DNA of 64,000 bases from Phocoena phocoena (lineage: Eukaryota > Chordata > Mammalia > Artiodactyla > Phocoenidae): positions 148,014,288 to 148,078,287 of the forward strand of contig NC_089219.1 in assembly GCF_963924675.1 (NCBI RefSeq), in the 5' to 3' direction. The position numbers and the translations under genes were made by a program. Each line of letters opens with the position of its first letter. Position 1 is the stretch's first letter. Shown piece after piece: positions 40,138 through 51,777 of this stretch. Below the pieces are notes generated by a model. That model searched no databases, was not told the DNA's origin, and saw only the letters and a program-made list of their open reading frames with translations.

Positions 40138-40296
40138 CTGCGGGAGAAGCGGAGCAGAAAAGGGGGCTTTTAAGCCACCGAAAGACGGATGCATCCTCCC
40201 GAGCAGCCCTCACTCGGCTCTCTCGGGGTAGGCCTGCAGAGAGGGGAGCCCACCCGGGACCCCGCGCCCCGCCGCGCTCTTCCCGGCCGGACTCAC
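40138..40296 (-). other. G0S2: G0S2 intron 1
   Basis: 159-base intron with a GTGAGT donor and an acceptor CTTCTCCCGCAG after a pyrimidine tract. The acceptor lies 31 bases before the ATG. This matches the two-exon structure of mammalian G0S2. Confidence 0.75.
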
Positions 40297-40450
40297 CTAG
40301 GGGCGTCGAGCGAGCAGCAGGCAGCGCAAGCCGGGTGGGCGGTCACGGTGTGCGTGGGTCCCGCGGCTCTGCGTTCTCCTCCTCCTCCTCCGCCTCCTCC
40401 TCCCCTTCCTCGGTAGCCGCGGGTCTTCCGGATGGAGATTCCGCAACTGA
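40297..40450 (-). other. G0S2: G0S2 exon 1 (noncoding 5'UTR)
   Basis: Begins about 25-30 bases after the TATA box and ends at a CTAG/GTGAGT donor (last exon base 40297). It contains a purine-rich run of GGA units. The 5' end is estimated from the TATA position. Confidence 0.65.
40377..40411 (-). repeat. GGA-rich tract in G0S2 5'UTR
   Basis: On the minus strand this is a run of GGA units with one GGC, inside the predicted exon 1. Confidence 0.85.
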
Positions 40451-40726
40451 CACCTGGTCAGCGCCCCGGGGCCACTTATATATTTTTCTCCGAGCCCCGC
40501 CTCCTGGGATCTTTGGGCTGGGGCCAGTGCTGCACCGGCCAGAGAGTGGAGGGGGCGGGAAGAGGAGGGCGGGGGAGGAGCGGGGCAAGGACCCTGGGGG
40601 AGTCAGCCACGAGACGTGCACGTCGCGCAGGCTGTGTGAGCCCGGGGTGCGGGGGAGGGCGGGCCTGGATGTACAAGGGTGAGGACCCAGAGCCCAGGGA
40701 GGTATCCATGTCCATTTCTGACCTCC
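40451..40726 (-). promoter_or_regulatory. G0S2: G0S2 core and proximal promoter
   Basis: A TATATAA box lies at 40482-40476 (minus strand), with GC boxes upstream at about 40495-40580. A ChoRE-like element (CACGAG, five bases, CACGTC on the plus strand) lies at 40608-40624 and includes the perfect palindrome GACGTGCACGTC. A SINE begins at 40727, so the original upstream region is interrupted about 245 bases from the TATA box. Confidence 0.7.
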
Positions 40727-40929
40727 TTTTTTTTTTTTTGGTATGCTGGCCTCTCACTGTTGTGGCCTCTCCCGTTGCGGAGCACAGGCTCCGGACGCGC
40801 AGGCTCAGCGGCCATGGCTCATGCGCCCAGCCGCTCTGCGGCATGTGGGATCTTCCCGGACCGGGGCACGAATCCGTGTCCCCTGCATTGGCAGGCGGAC
40901 TCTCAACCACTGCGCCACCAGGGAAGCCC
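40727..40929 (-). mobile_element. CHR-2 SINE upstream of G0S2
   Basis: Full-length minus-strand copy with TSD CTGACCTC (40718-40725 and 40930-40937). It lies in the same orientation as G0S2, about 245 bases upstream of its TATA box. Confidence 0.92.
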
Positions 40930-40939
40930 CTGACCTCTT

Positions 40940-42980
40940 TCCTAATCGTGTGGGTGGGGTCACAGCTTCACTCGTCCGGGGCAGCCTGGAAGGACCCCTT
41001 ATAAGGACACCTGGGGTTCTACCTAACTGAAAAATTAGTTTTTATTCAGGAGGTTTGTCGTCTTCCCACACGTATAGGGATCCGAGGTAGAAGGCAAGGG
41101 GGAGGGATCCGGGTAATGATCAGAACGGGTCTCCAGGCTCTGCATAATGCACCTTGTGCTTATACTGTTTATTTCTGGTCTGACTGGTTTTATTCATAGG
41201 TGCTTGCATCGCTAGGGTCACTTGATAGATAACTATTCATTGAGGGTGCCCTTTATGCACAGATGGGGGCGTGTGTGTGTGTGTGTGTGATGTCAGTCTC
41301 TGTGCCTGTAGGTGTTTGTACTTTTGTGTATCAGGGAACTGCCGTTAAATCCAAATTGTCCCCACTCCCACTTGAGAAGTGAAGTTGGGGGCTAGGGAGA
41401 GGTGAACATGGAAGGGGGGCCGTTGGTAAAAGTTTGTCTGCTGGTCTGAACTGCAAATATTTCATACTTTCCTCAATAATTATATGCCACTTCCCTGGAT
41501 CTAGGGGGGCAACGCCACCGTACCAGCTCCACTTAGCATAGAAACAGTTTAGGGACAGAAGAGTGAGAGTAGGCAGCTTGGGTAAGAAGCTGAAGAGTAG
41601 AGAGTACTCTAGGAAGCATGAGGAGGGTAGGGTTGATTTCAACTAGGATTAAACTTCATCACCTTTGCGGCGGGTGTTCTGGTTTAGCTTTGGTTATCCA
41701 TACACAAGAGTTAGTTAGCAAGTAGGGGAAAGGAGAGACCTTGGGCTAAAAGCGCTTCAAGCAGTGAAAGGGAGAGGGCAAAGAGAGGAGGGGGAAATTG
41801 GACTGGCCAGAAAATTGCAAAAGTCAGTGACGCAATCTTGCAACAGCAAAGTCAGTCAGGCTGAGCCTTGCGGGGAGGGACCAGGAAACGGCTGTTGCAG
41901 GGCTCACGTATTTGGGTCCTTGGAAATTTTAACAGTAATCTTTCTTTAGGGTCTGAGGCAATTTCCTAGACAATTCATTTAAAAAAGGCAACAGTTACGT
42001 CTACGCTTCACCTTGGCTATTAGTAGTTCAGTTAGTAGGATTTGTGTGTGCAAATTGGGCAAGGATACCTAAAGAGCTTAGTTAAATTCTACATTTTAAT
42101 ATGTACACAAGCAGTCAAGGTGACAAAGGGCCAAAGAGGGATGATTCCTGGAGGCTTGTGTCCCCTGCTTATTTATTCTTTTCACCTCGTGAGGCAGGAA
42201 AATTCTGTAACAAGGGGGGATGAATATCAGTCTTGGCATTTTCTTTGAATCTTCCTTATAATTTTGGAGAAGACTCTAATAACCGGCGGAAATGATCTGT
42301 GAGCTTACCCAAGATCTGTATGAGTTTCAAATACTACGGCTTCTGAATGAGCGTATGCTGTGCACCTTAATACCAGGGCTATCACGTGGTTTCTGCTCTG
42401 AAGGTGAGTCAGCCCTTTGGAGCTTTGGACCCAAAACTCCGAAATGGACTGTTCAGTGAGCGTTTCTAGTATTTCTGTAACTCAAAGACGCAAACTGCAC
42501 GCCTCCCAACGTCAGCAGACTGTAATTTATATGGGGTTCCCCTTTCTTGTGATTTGCTGTGGTACAGCACGTCACCATCTCAGATGGGTTCTCCTCTTTC
42601 CCTCTCTGATAATCCAACTTTGACCACCGCCCCAGGCCCTACCAGCTTGCTGGCCAGGGCTGGGCAGAGAGGGTGGCCAGTGCCATGGATTGGGGTCACT
42701 GGTGGATTTGGTGTTCCTTGTTTAGGTGGTAGCTGGAGCTGAGTGTGAGATGGTGGGAATAGAAGGCTGAGGAATCCAGGGTCACCACATGCCTAGAAAT
42801 TTCTGACACAGCTCCTCTGTCTGGGTAGGAAAGAGTACCCAGTTTCTAGGGTAGCAGTTTGGCTAGGGCTTGGGAAACTAAGCACGTGATTTGACTGAGC
42901 TGTTGTCTCTTTAGAGATGTAAAGCCTTGTGTTGCATCATGCACGTCAGACATAGGGTATAGCAGTCAAGGTCATACCAT
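40940..42980. other. Intergenic, nothing recognised
   Basis: Upstream flank of G0S2. Only a short (TG)n tract at 41271-41289 stands out. Conserved enhancers cannot be judged from one sequence. Confidence 0.4.
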
Positions 42981-42983
42981 TTG

Positions 42984-43140
42984 TAGGGTGACCAACCATC
43001 CCAGTTTGCCTAGGGCTGAGGGGTTTCTCCAAGATACGGGACTTACAGTGCCGAAACTGGAACTGTTCCGGGCAAACTGGAGCCTATGAGTCTATCCCAA
43101 CGTTAATTCCTGCCATTTCTAGGAAAGCAGGATTGGTCAG
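42984..43140. mobile_element. Small DNA transposon remnant
   Basis: Starts AGGGTGACCAACCATCCC, with partly inverted internal arms (CCCAGTTTGCC and GGCAAACTGG) and a right end GATTGGTCAG. MER-type; family not certain. Confidence 0.5.
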
Positions 43141-43799
43141 TTTAAAATTTGTTTATTTTGCTTGCCAAATTCCTTTCTCCCAAACATTAAAACATTCAGA
43201 AGTATCAGCAGAAGAAGCAATCACAGAGGGGCAACATATGGTCCAAGGAGTCAGTACAGAAGAGGGATAGAGCTATCCCAACACCCGTGCTTAGGGGTTT
43301 GAAGGAACAGGGGACAGACATCTTTTGGAAGGTTGGTTGTGTATGAGCCTCAATTATAGTATTATTATTTTGTTACTAGCTTGCTGCCTATCAAAGTCAC
43401 TGCCCAATTCCTGAGGTTCCAGGAGGCTGGAGCATGGGGATCATCACAGGAGATATGATAAAACTATTTGTGTATCTTATACTCCAATTTTTTCAGTCCT
43501 TGAGTTACTTTCATTTCATGTAAATTCGTTTTGGAGAGAAGGTTCTTATCTCTGAAATATCAATGGATGATTTTAAAATCTACATGGCTAACCTAATTTA
43601 TCTTCCTCTGATCTTGTACATTAGAGTTCTAGTGTCCTGACATTTCTGTGTGGATATCCTGCTTTTAACACAAGCCTGCCGCACTTGAAACAAGACTCCC
43701 CACTTTCTCTGTACTCTTCCAAACTGAGTCACCTTCTCAATATTCTTGTTTCTAGCGGTGGCATCTCCATTTTGCCTGTTCTCTGGGTTTGAAATATTG

Positions 43800-44062
43800 T
43801 GACATTTTCTTTTAGAGGTCTTCCCTGACCTGTTTATCACACCATTCCCTGCCCAATGCCCTGCTTCATTTTCCTTCCTAGCACTTCGTACCTGGCTTTA
43901 CATTGATGTAATTATTGGTTTGCTTTTGTGTTGTCTTCCACACCCACCTGACGCTAACCTTTATGAGGGCCAGAGTTTTGTTTTATTCTTCACTGCGTCC
44001 CCAGGACCCAGTATAATCCTTGGCATATAGCAGGTCCTTAATAGGTAACTATGGGATTAATG
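43800..44062 (+). mobile_element. L2 LINE 3' end
   Basis: Carries GAGGTCTTCCCTGACC, TTATGAGGGCCAGAGTTTTG and the L2 terminal segment around TTGGCATATAGCAGGTCCTT. Confidence 0.75.
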
Positions 44063-44194
44063 AATGTCTTCCCCATTGGACTGGCAGGGGATAGACTATG
44101 TTTATTAAGTTTGCATGCAGTCAGACTTTTAGTGGATACCCAAGAAGCATTCAGGGCTTATTTGTTTTTGGTTTTTTTTGACAGTTTTTTTTTT

Positions 44195-44970
44195 TTTTTT
44201 GCCTTTAGTCCTTTCGTCTCTAATCCATCTCAAACACTACCACCAAATAAATCTCCCTAAAATTAAATTTTTATTTTTATTTTTTTGTGGTATGCGGGCC
44301 TCTCACTGTTGTGGCCTCTCCCGTTGCGGAGCACAGGCTCCGGACGCGCAGGCTCAGCGGCCGTGGCCCACGGGCCCAGCTGCTCCGCAGCATGTGGAAT
44401 CTTCCTGGACCGGGGTACGAACCCGTGTCCCCTGCATCGGCAGGCAGACTCTCAACCACTGCGCCACCAGGGAAGCCCTAAATTTTTATTCTTAACTGCC
44501 TTTTTCAAAGCCCGGATGATTTCTCATTGCCCACGTGACGAACTTTTGGATTCTGCACGTTAAATTTACTTGATCAATATATTCTTGGATCCGAGACCTC
44601 TATCATCTGATCTTCCCTGCTCATCTAACTTCAGATACTATTCTTCTCCAACAAGAATCCTTTGTTCCACAGATGGGTTTCATACAGCCCAAGAAACAAT
44701 TCTTTCTCATTGCTGCCGCCTCACCTTTGCTCCCCCTCTTCCTCCTACCCGAAAAGCTCTTCTCTTCTACTCTGTCTTCCTCCTTTCAGGTCCTGTACTC
44801 CAAGAAGCCCCCACTGCCTGTGCCAGCACACTCTGCTCTTTCCTTTCTGTGAATTCCAGCTGGCTTTGTGGCTGGGACCGCACAGGTTGGCACTGCACTA
44901 TGTATTGTTTTATACAGCGCTCTCATTGTGTCCTGTGCGCTTGCCCTGTCTCTGCAGAAGACCAGGTCTT
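44195..44970 (+). mobile_element. L2 LINE fragment with a CHR-2 inside
   Basis: L2-like sequence on both sides of the SINE at 44280-44478. The frame running through 44570-45220 overlaps this L2 and has no recognisable domain. Confidence 0.55.
44280..44478 (-). mobile_element. CHR-2 SINE
   Basis: Minus-strand copy inserted in an L2. TSDs TAAATTTTTATT at about 44264 and 44479. Confidence 0.9.
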
Positions 44971-45496
44971 TGTACCTTTCACGGTGCTAACGTATAATAG
45001 GGGTCCAGTCAATGCTAATGACATTGACCTAAAAGTCAGAACTGGGATAATGATTACAAAATGGTCAGTTAAGACTCTCTTGGGAGGTTATTTTAGGCAC
45101 AGTGACTTGTCCTTGGCTCAGAGCCTTGGGCTTGAAATTGCCCAAGACCTGGCAACTTGGCTCGATCCTCTCCACTCTGGCTCCCTCACCTTTTACTTCC
45201 ATTCCCAACTTCGTGTCTGACATTGCAGTGACTGGCTTACCCTTTGGAATCCCTCCTACCTGCCCCCGGTACCCCAGGGCCTTGACAACTCAATACCAAG
45301 GGATAGACCCTTCACAGACATTTTGCTTTTGTCCCTCACAGCTTCTGGCCAAGCAGAGACACTACCTGCTGGACCACGCAGCGTGGGCTGGGAGCAGTGG
45401 CACCCTGCTGCCCACATAGTACAAGCCCAGTACTGTCCTTCACAAGTTTGAATCAGTGCAAGGAACTTCCTTCCAGCTCAAGTGCTAGCTGGACTT

Positions 45497-45675
45497 AAGA
45501 GTATGGGGCTCTGGAGTCAAACACACTCGGGTTCCTTCAAGTCCTGGTTCCTCTTGCCGGGGTCTGACCTTGGACGAGTGACTTAACTTCTCTAGCCTCC
45601 ATTTCCTCATCTGTAAAGTGAGGATGATGCTAACACCAGCTAAGGGGTGTGGTGAATACTGAGCTAGGGCACTAT
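45497..45675 (+). mobile_element. MIR SINE
   Basis: Clear MIR body: GGCTCTGGAGTCAAACACAC, GAGTGACTTAACTTCTCTAG and TTTCCTCATCTGTAAAGTGA in order. Confidence 0.85.
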
Positions 45676-45839
45676 GAAGGGCTTAGTGGTCTGGCACCAA
45701 TGAAGCAGTTGGTTCAGTTATTATTTGGTTATGCTTCAGTTGTCTTTGCTTTCTGCTCCACGTCAGCAATTCCCGTGGTCCTTTATCCTAGCCCAAGACA
45801 TTAGCATTCCCTAGGTGGTATAGGCAGCAATAAGGTCCA

Positions 45840-46950
45840 GAGCCTTTGTTGAAGCCAGCTGTGTGTCTGATACTATGTCATGTATAGCTATAAAAAAAGC
45901 AGAATACAAAGTTCTCCTTGCCCTCAAGTAGCTCATAGTCAAATAGAGGACACAAACATTAAATAAGTTATGACAATATATTGAATACTAGGATGAGCAC
46001 AATCGTAGAACTATATACCAGGTAAACAAACAGAATGAGAAACGTATTGATTCAATTTGAGGAGGAGGTGGTCAAACAAGGCCTAAGAGTGGATATCTGA
46101 GCAGCTTAGGGTATTAAAGGATGGATAGTGTTCACTGATTCTGGGAGGGAAAGGAGGGGTTCAGGGTTGGGGATTCAGGAATGACAGAGGACTTCACATG
46201 AAAAGGGGAGGATGCATGAGAGTACGCCGCATGGTCCAAGAGAAGTTAGGCAAGATTGGTGTTAGAGCATAAAGGATGGGTTTGGGGAAATGGCAGGAAA
46301 TAGTATGCAGGAGACAGGTGTTTAATCCTAACTATCAATTTGTCTTATATAGAACTGGTTATCCTGTAGGCAGTGGGAAACACTGATGAATTTTAGGCAG
46401 CAAAAGAGTTCAACAGGGTTACCATTTTAAGTAGATAACTATGGCAGAGTGAAGAATACATGAGAATGGAGCAAGCTAGAGGCAGCGAGTGGGGTATTGT
46501 TAGAATAATTCAGGCAGGAAGCCGTGAGGGAGTGGACCAAGACAGAGGTAGTGGGGACAGAGGGAAAGATCTGAGTGATAAATTATAGGTGAAACTGGCA
46601 CACTGTGGAAGAGAGAGGAGTTAGAAGTGACTCCCAGGCTTGGAGAAGAGAAGAGGAAAAACACATTTGGTGAGGAAGAGAATAAATTCCATTTTGAATG
46701 TATTAAGTTTGGGCTGTTTATGGGACATACAGGCAATGATGGTCAGCAGAGAGTTGTATGTAAACCATGAATCTGGAGCTCTGGAGAGAGGGTAGGTCTG
46801 GAGTTGAAGATTTGAGAGGTTTCAGTGAGTTGGGGATGGATGAGATCTTGGGAATGGGAGGGAGAGATCACCCCACGAAGGGACAGAGAGAAGAGGGAAA
46901 GGTTGGAAGTTTGGAGATTGAGGAAACTTTGATGCTTGCATAAGGCTGGT
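45840..46950 (-). mobile_element. L2 LINE, about 1.1 kb
   Basis: Long minus-strand L2 copy. Recognisable on plus are CCTTGCCCTCAAGTAGCTCA, GAGGAGGTGGTCAAACAAGG, GTTAGAATAATTCAGGCAGG and GAAGTGACTCCCAGGCTTGG. Confidence 0.65.
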
Positions 46951-47088
46951 AGTGAAGCAGAGCAATAGGTCTTATTTCCTAAATCAGCTTCCAGAGTAGT
47001 TCAGTTCTAGGGGTATGTATCACAAAATCTGATTTTCTCCCTTCATATCCAGAATCTAGGTCAGAAGCCCTCTTGTGATAAAGTACTC

Positions 47089-47102
47089 TTTTCTTTCCTT
47101 TC

Positions 47103-47159
<57 letters not shown>

Positions 47160-47197
47160 TTCCTTCCTTCCTTCCTTCCTTCCTTCTTCCTCCCTTC
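47089..47197. repeat. (TTTC)n(TTCC)n microsatellite
   Basis: A TTTC block (about 14 units) passes into a TTCC block (about 8 units). Confidence 0.97.
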
Positions 47198-47769
47198 ATT
47201 TTTTCTTTCTTTTTTCTTTTTTTTTTTTTTAGTAAAGCCAATACTTTATTCACATTTCCTTAGTTTTTGCCTAATTTCATTTTTCTGTTCCAGGGTCCCA
47301 TGAGAATATCACAATACATTTAGTCATTATATGTCTTCAGGCTCCTCTAGACCGCGACAGTTCCTCAAACTTTCCTTGTTTCCACTGACCTTGACAGTGT
47401 TGAGAGTACTGGGCAGGTATTTTGTAGAATGTCCTTCAATTTGGGTTTGTCTGATGTTTTTCTCATGGCTAGACTGGGGTTATGGGTTTGGGGGAGGAAG
47501 ATCACAAAGGTAAGATGACATTCCCGTCACAGCATATCAAGGGTACATGACATCAATGTGACTTATCACTGTTGACATTGACCTTCAGGCTCAGGTAGTG
47601 ATTGTCAGGTTTCTCCAGTGTACTCGTTAAAAGGAAGTCGCTGTGCATGGCTCACATTTCGGGGGCAGAGAGTTATGTTCCACCTCCTGGAGGGGACAGT
47701 ATCTACATTATTTGGAATTTTTCTGTCAGGTTTGTCTATTCTCCTCCATTTAAAAGGACACTTTTCTAG

Positions 47770-48346
47770 TGTGGTAGGCAGAATTCTAAGATGGCCCAAA
47801 GATTCCTGCCCCTGGTGAACAAGCCCTGTAAAATCCCCAGGACCTGTGAATATGATTGGATAGTCACTCCCATGATTAGGTTATGTTACATGGCACAGCT
47901 AATTTTAAGAAAGGGAGATTATCCAGATGGACCTGATCTATCATGTGAGCCCTTAAAAGGAATTGGGCTGTTCCTGAAGAAGAAATTCAAAGTGTGAGAG
48001 GGATTCAAAGTGAGGGAGAATCTCCCTTGTTAACTTTGAAGATGGAGGAGGCAATGTGGCAAGAAATGTGGGTGGCCTCCCAGAGTGGCTCCCAGCTAAC
48101 AACCAGTGAGAAAATGGGATGTCTGTCCTACAACCATAAGGAACTGAATTATCCTGCAACTACATCAACTTGAAAGAAGACCCTGAACTCCAGATGAGAA
48201 TGTAGCCCCCTGGATATTAGCCTTGGGAGACCGTGAGCTGCTGTGCCTAGACTTCTGACTTACAGAAGTGAAAGCCTACAATTGAATATTGTTTTAAGCT
48301 ACTAAGTTTGTGGTAATTTGCTATGCAATAATAGACAACTAATACA
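47770..48346 (+). mobile_element. MLT1-type MaLR LTR
   Basis: Starts TGTGGTAGGCAGAATTCTAA and ends with the MLT1 signature (TTTTAAGCTACTAAGTTTGT ... CTAATACA). Near full length and not open. Confidence 0.75.
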
Positions 48347-49394
48347 AGCAGTATGCTAGGAGCTCCTGCTGGGATGCCAGGAGAAAACCCAATCAAAACT
48401 TGATGAGGATTGGGGAAGACTCTCCGGGATGAGGAGAATCTGGCTTTGATTCTATGGTCCATCCTCATAAGCACTTCTTTGAAGACACCTTGTCCTTCCT
48501 TGTCCTTCTCTGTTTCTTTCATGTTTACCCAGAAAGACTTAACTGTGGTAGAGTCAGCTGTCTGCTCTATATCAATCTACACCCAAGAAATTGGAGAAAT
48601 TTGTCAAACTAGGCTGACTGCTTATTTTCTATAAATTTAAGATCACAAATCTCAAATGAACAGTTAGCTATAACTTATGTTTTCCCAGTCAGTTATTTTT
48701 ATTATTCTCTAAAAAGACTTTTCCAAACTTTCTCCCCACCTCTTAAACAGGCTGTATCCTCTTCTTCCCTGATACCTCCTGCCCTGGTAAGATAGAAGGA
48801 ATCAGCCGGGAGCTACTTCATTTTTCAACCACCAAATCTATCTGCATCAGTACCCACACTCTCTACCTTCTGTCACGTTACCAGGGAGGAAGCATCCTCT
48901 GTTCTTTCTATATAGAGGTGCCCCTAAATCTCATCTTGACTCAACTATTTAAGGTCTTGGGAATCTACACAAAACTTAGGTTGCTTTGGGTTGCAAGTAA
49001 GAATCTAATTCAAAATGATTTAACAATAAGACAAGTATATTATTTCACAAGACAGGGTTTCCAGGATTAATTCAGTAGTGTAACATTATTAAAAAAAACA
49101 AACAAACCTGGTTCTTTCCATCTTTCTAGTCTGATATCTTCAGCATCTTGTGGAGATTGCCACAGTCTGGCTCTCACATGATGTTTCTAAGATAGCTGCC
49201 ACGGTTCTAGGTATTGCATTCAATATGATAACATCTGGTGAAAGGAGAGAGACTGTTTTTTTTTTTTTCTTTTATCAGCAAAGAAACCTTTCCTAGAATC
49301 TTCCTAGAGACTTCCTTTCATTGGCCAGAAGTGCATTAAATTCCCATCCCTAAGACTACTTATGAAGGAAAGGATAACCTTCATGAACTTGGAC

Positions 49395-49578
49395 CGGTGG
49401 TTCTCAAAGATTCTTCCTGGGACCAGAGCAATAACATTACCTGAGAACTTGTGAGAAAAGCAAATTCTTGAGCCCTACTCCAAACCTACTGAATCAGAAA
49501 TTCTGGATGCAGGACTAGCTGTGTTTTTAAAAGTCCTGTCAGTCATTCTGACACATGCTAAAGTTTGAGAACCACTGG
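49395..49578. mobile_element. MER5-type hAT DNA transposon
   Basis: Non-autonomous element with terminal inverted repeats CGGTGGTTCTCAAA and TTTGAGAACCACTG and the internal CCTACTGAATCAGAAATTCT of MER5A. Confidence 0.85.
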
Positions 49579-50142
49579 CTAAGGCTAATCTTTGAACTGG
49601 GGAAAGGACAACAGCCCTGAAGACTTGAAAAACACTGGGGATCTTTAAGCAAGGAGGAAGGAGGGTAGGGATTTTGGATAGGAAGTCAACTTCCTGCCAG
49701 ATCCTTCCTCTTTCCTGAATAATCATTTTCTCCTTTATTATAGTATCCCTCAGCATACAAACATACTCTAATATCTGTGTCTTAAAAAACCTAGTCCATG
49801 ACCCCAAATCACTATCCCACTGCTGCCAGCATTCTTTGCTCCTCTTCATAACTGAAACTGTGTATTAACAGTTGTCTACAATCACTGTATTTATTTCTTC
49901 ATCAACCATTCATTCTTTTACCCACTCCCATCTGGCTCCCATTAGCACCACCCCAACAAAATCCAATGGGATGCTTATTAAATGAACTGAATTTTAGTAT
50001 TCAACAGATAGAACCATTTCTTCTTTCTAGAAACACTTTTTTTCTTTTTGCTTCAGGGACACTGCACTCTCTTGTTTTTCATTGTACTGCATTATTTTAT
50101 TCTTCTAAGCTCTTCTTCATTACACCTTTCCCCTCTATCATT

Positions 50143-50320
50143 CAGTGGTTCTCAGCCTTGAATGTCCATTAGAATAACTGGGGAGCTTTTAAAAGTTCTG
50201 AAGACCAGGCTGCACTCTAGACCAATTAAATCAGAAATCTCTCCAAGCAGGACCCAGGCATCAGTAATATTTAAAGCTCTAAAGGTGATTCCAATGTTCA
50301 GCCAAGATTGAGAATCACTG
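50143..50320. mobile_element. MER5-type hAT DNA transposon
   Basis: Starts CAGTGGTTCTCAGCCTTG and ends TTGAGAATCACTG, with AATTAAATCAGAAATCTC inside. Confidence 0.8.
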
Positions 50321-50369
50321 CCCTTAATATTGGGGTACCCTAGGGCCCTACCAACATTATTTTCTTAGA

Positions 50370-50499
50370 TCAGCTCTGGCTCCACTTTAGAATCATCCTG
50401 GGAACTTTTGAAAACTACCATTGCCTGGGAGTTCCCCAAGATGAATTGATTCTGAATTCCTGGGGTGATTCTAATGTGTAGCCAGAATTGTGAACCACT
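50370..50499. mobile_element. MER5-type element, diverged
   Basis: Contains TTTAGAATCATCCTGGGAAC and a right end TTGTGAACCACTT. One of four MER5-type copies within 2.2 kb. Confidence 0.6.
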
Positions 50500-50585
50500 T
50501 CATAGATGATTTCCTATAGTTCCATGGATTGAGACTCAGTACTTTCCTCTAGAACTTTCTGCAATGATGGAAATGTTCTGTATCT

Positions 50586-50749
50586 GCGCTGTCCAAGATG
50601 GTAGCCACTAGCTTCTTGTGGCTGTTGAGCACTTGAAATGTGACTAGAGTGTCTAATAAACTGAATGTGTACTTTTATTTAATTAATCTAAATTTAAATT
50701 AAATAACCTTATAAGTGTGGCTAATGTCTAGCATATTGGACAGCACAGC
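50586..50749. mobile_element. Small hAT-like palindromic DNA transposon
   Basis: Terminal inverted repeats GCTGTCCAA and TTGGACAGC, with subterminal TGGTAGCCACTAGC. The AT-rich middle is common to a MER-type element that I recognise but cannot name with certainty. Confidence 0.65.
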
Positions 50750-50764
50750 ATTATATGTTAATGA

Positions 50765-51130
50765 CTCTGAAATTTATTCCTCTCTCCTGAGCTCCAGGAT
50801 TACATATTAAGCTGTCTAATAGGTATCTCTTCTTGGATATCTAATAGAGTGTCTTTAACTTAATACATAAAAATGAAATTCCTGATTTTGTTCTTCAAAG
50901 TTTGTTCCTCTCCTAGTCTTCCCAATCTTGGTAAAATATTACCACTTCAATTGCTAAAGTCCCAAACATGGAAACCATCCTTCATTCCCTTCTTTTCCTC
51001 ATTTTTGTCAGCCAATTTTCAGCAAGTCCCATTTGTTCTACTTCCAAATATACAATTTGACTCTGTCTTTTCACCTTCAGCGCCTCCAACCTGGGCCAAG
51101 CTGCCATTATCGCTCACATAGAGCAGCCAA
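50765..51130 (+). mobile_element. L2 LINE fragment
   Basis: L2-like plus-strand segment, recognisable by CTCCTGAGCTCCAGGATTAC, TTTTCAGCAAGTCCCATTTG and CCAACCTGGGCCAAGC. Confidence 0.6.
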
Positions 51131-51375
51131 AGCTAGAAGTCATTGCATCCTTAATACATGCTTTCTGAGACCGTTGTATGTATTAGCTCGTTAATCCTAC
51201 AAATAACTCTACAGAGTAGGTAAACTACTATCCCCATTTTGCTTAAGTAATGTGCTTTGGATCACACAGCTAGTCAGTGGCAGAAATGGGATTCAAAACT
51301 AGATTGTCTAATTCTAGGGTCTATATTCTTCACCATTCACTTTTCTGTCTCTCTGACTGTCTGTAAGGCCCCATG

Positions 51376-51553
51376 TCAGTGGGTCTTCAACCTGGCTGCA
51401 AGTTGGAATCATCCAAGGAACTTTAAAAAATACCAATTTCACAACCCCACCTCAGACCAGTTAATTCTCTTGGGGTCAGGCCTGGGCATCAGAAATTTAA
51501 AAAAAAAAAAAAAATCAGTGAATCCTACATAACCAGTGTTTAAAACCACTCCC
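51376..51553. mobile_element. MER5-type hAT DNA transposon
   Basis: Left end CAGTGGGTCTTCAACCTGG, a MER5 body, an expanded A-tract near 51495-51513, and a diverged right end (AAACCACTCCC). Confidence 0.65.
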
Positions 51554-51777
51554 TGTCTGAGGCCAGGCCCCTGCCCACATGTCCCACCCATTTCAGCTCC
51601 CACCTCAATCATACTGTTCCTGTCACTTCTTCCTACCTGTAGAAGAAACTAAGCTCTTTCCTGCCACAGGACCTTTGAACTTGCTCATTCTTTGCCTGGA
51701 ACACCCTTTTCAGGTATCTCCTAGGACTTGAGTAAAACTTCAGAGGTTCTAATCCCTGAAAAGATTGAATGCTCTAA

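Larger units (their letters stand above)
39780..40690. promoter_or_regulatory. CpG island over G0S2
   Basis: Dense CpG and GC-rich sequence covers the G0S2 coding exon, intron, exon 1 and promoter, in contrast to the AT-rich surroundings. By eye only; no CpG ratio was computed. Confidence 0.75.

Noticed and set aside
39639..40194. Long open frames on the plus strand and in a second minus frame over G0S2
   Set aside because: They are shadows in a GC-rich region; the 103-codon minus frame is the known G0S2 protein.
44570..45220. Longest unassigned open frame (216 codons, plus strand)
   Set aside because: It overlaps L2-like sequence, has no recognisable domain, signal or splice context, and its composition is low-complexity Ser/Leu/Pro.
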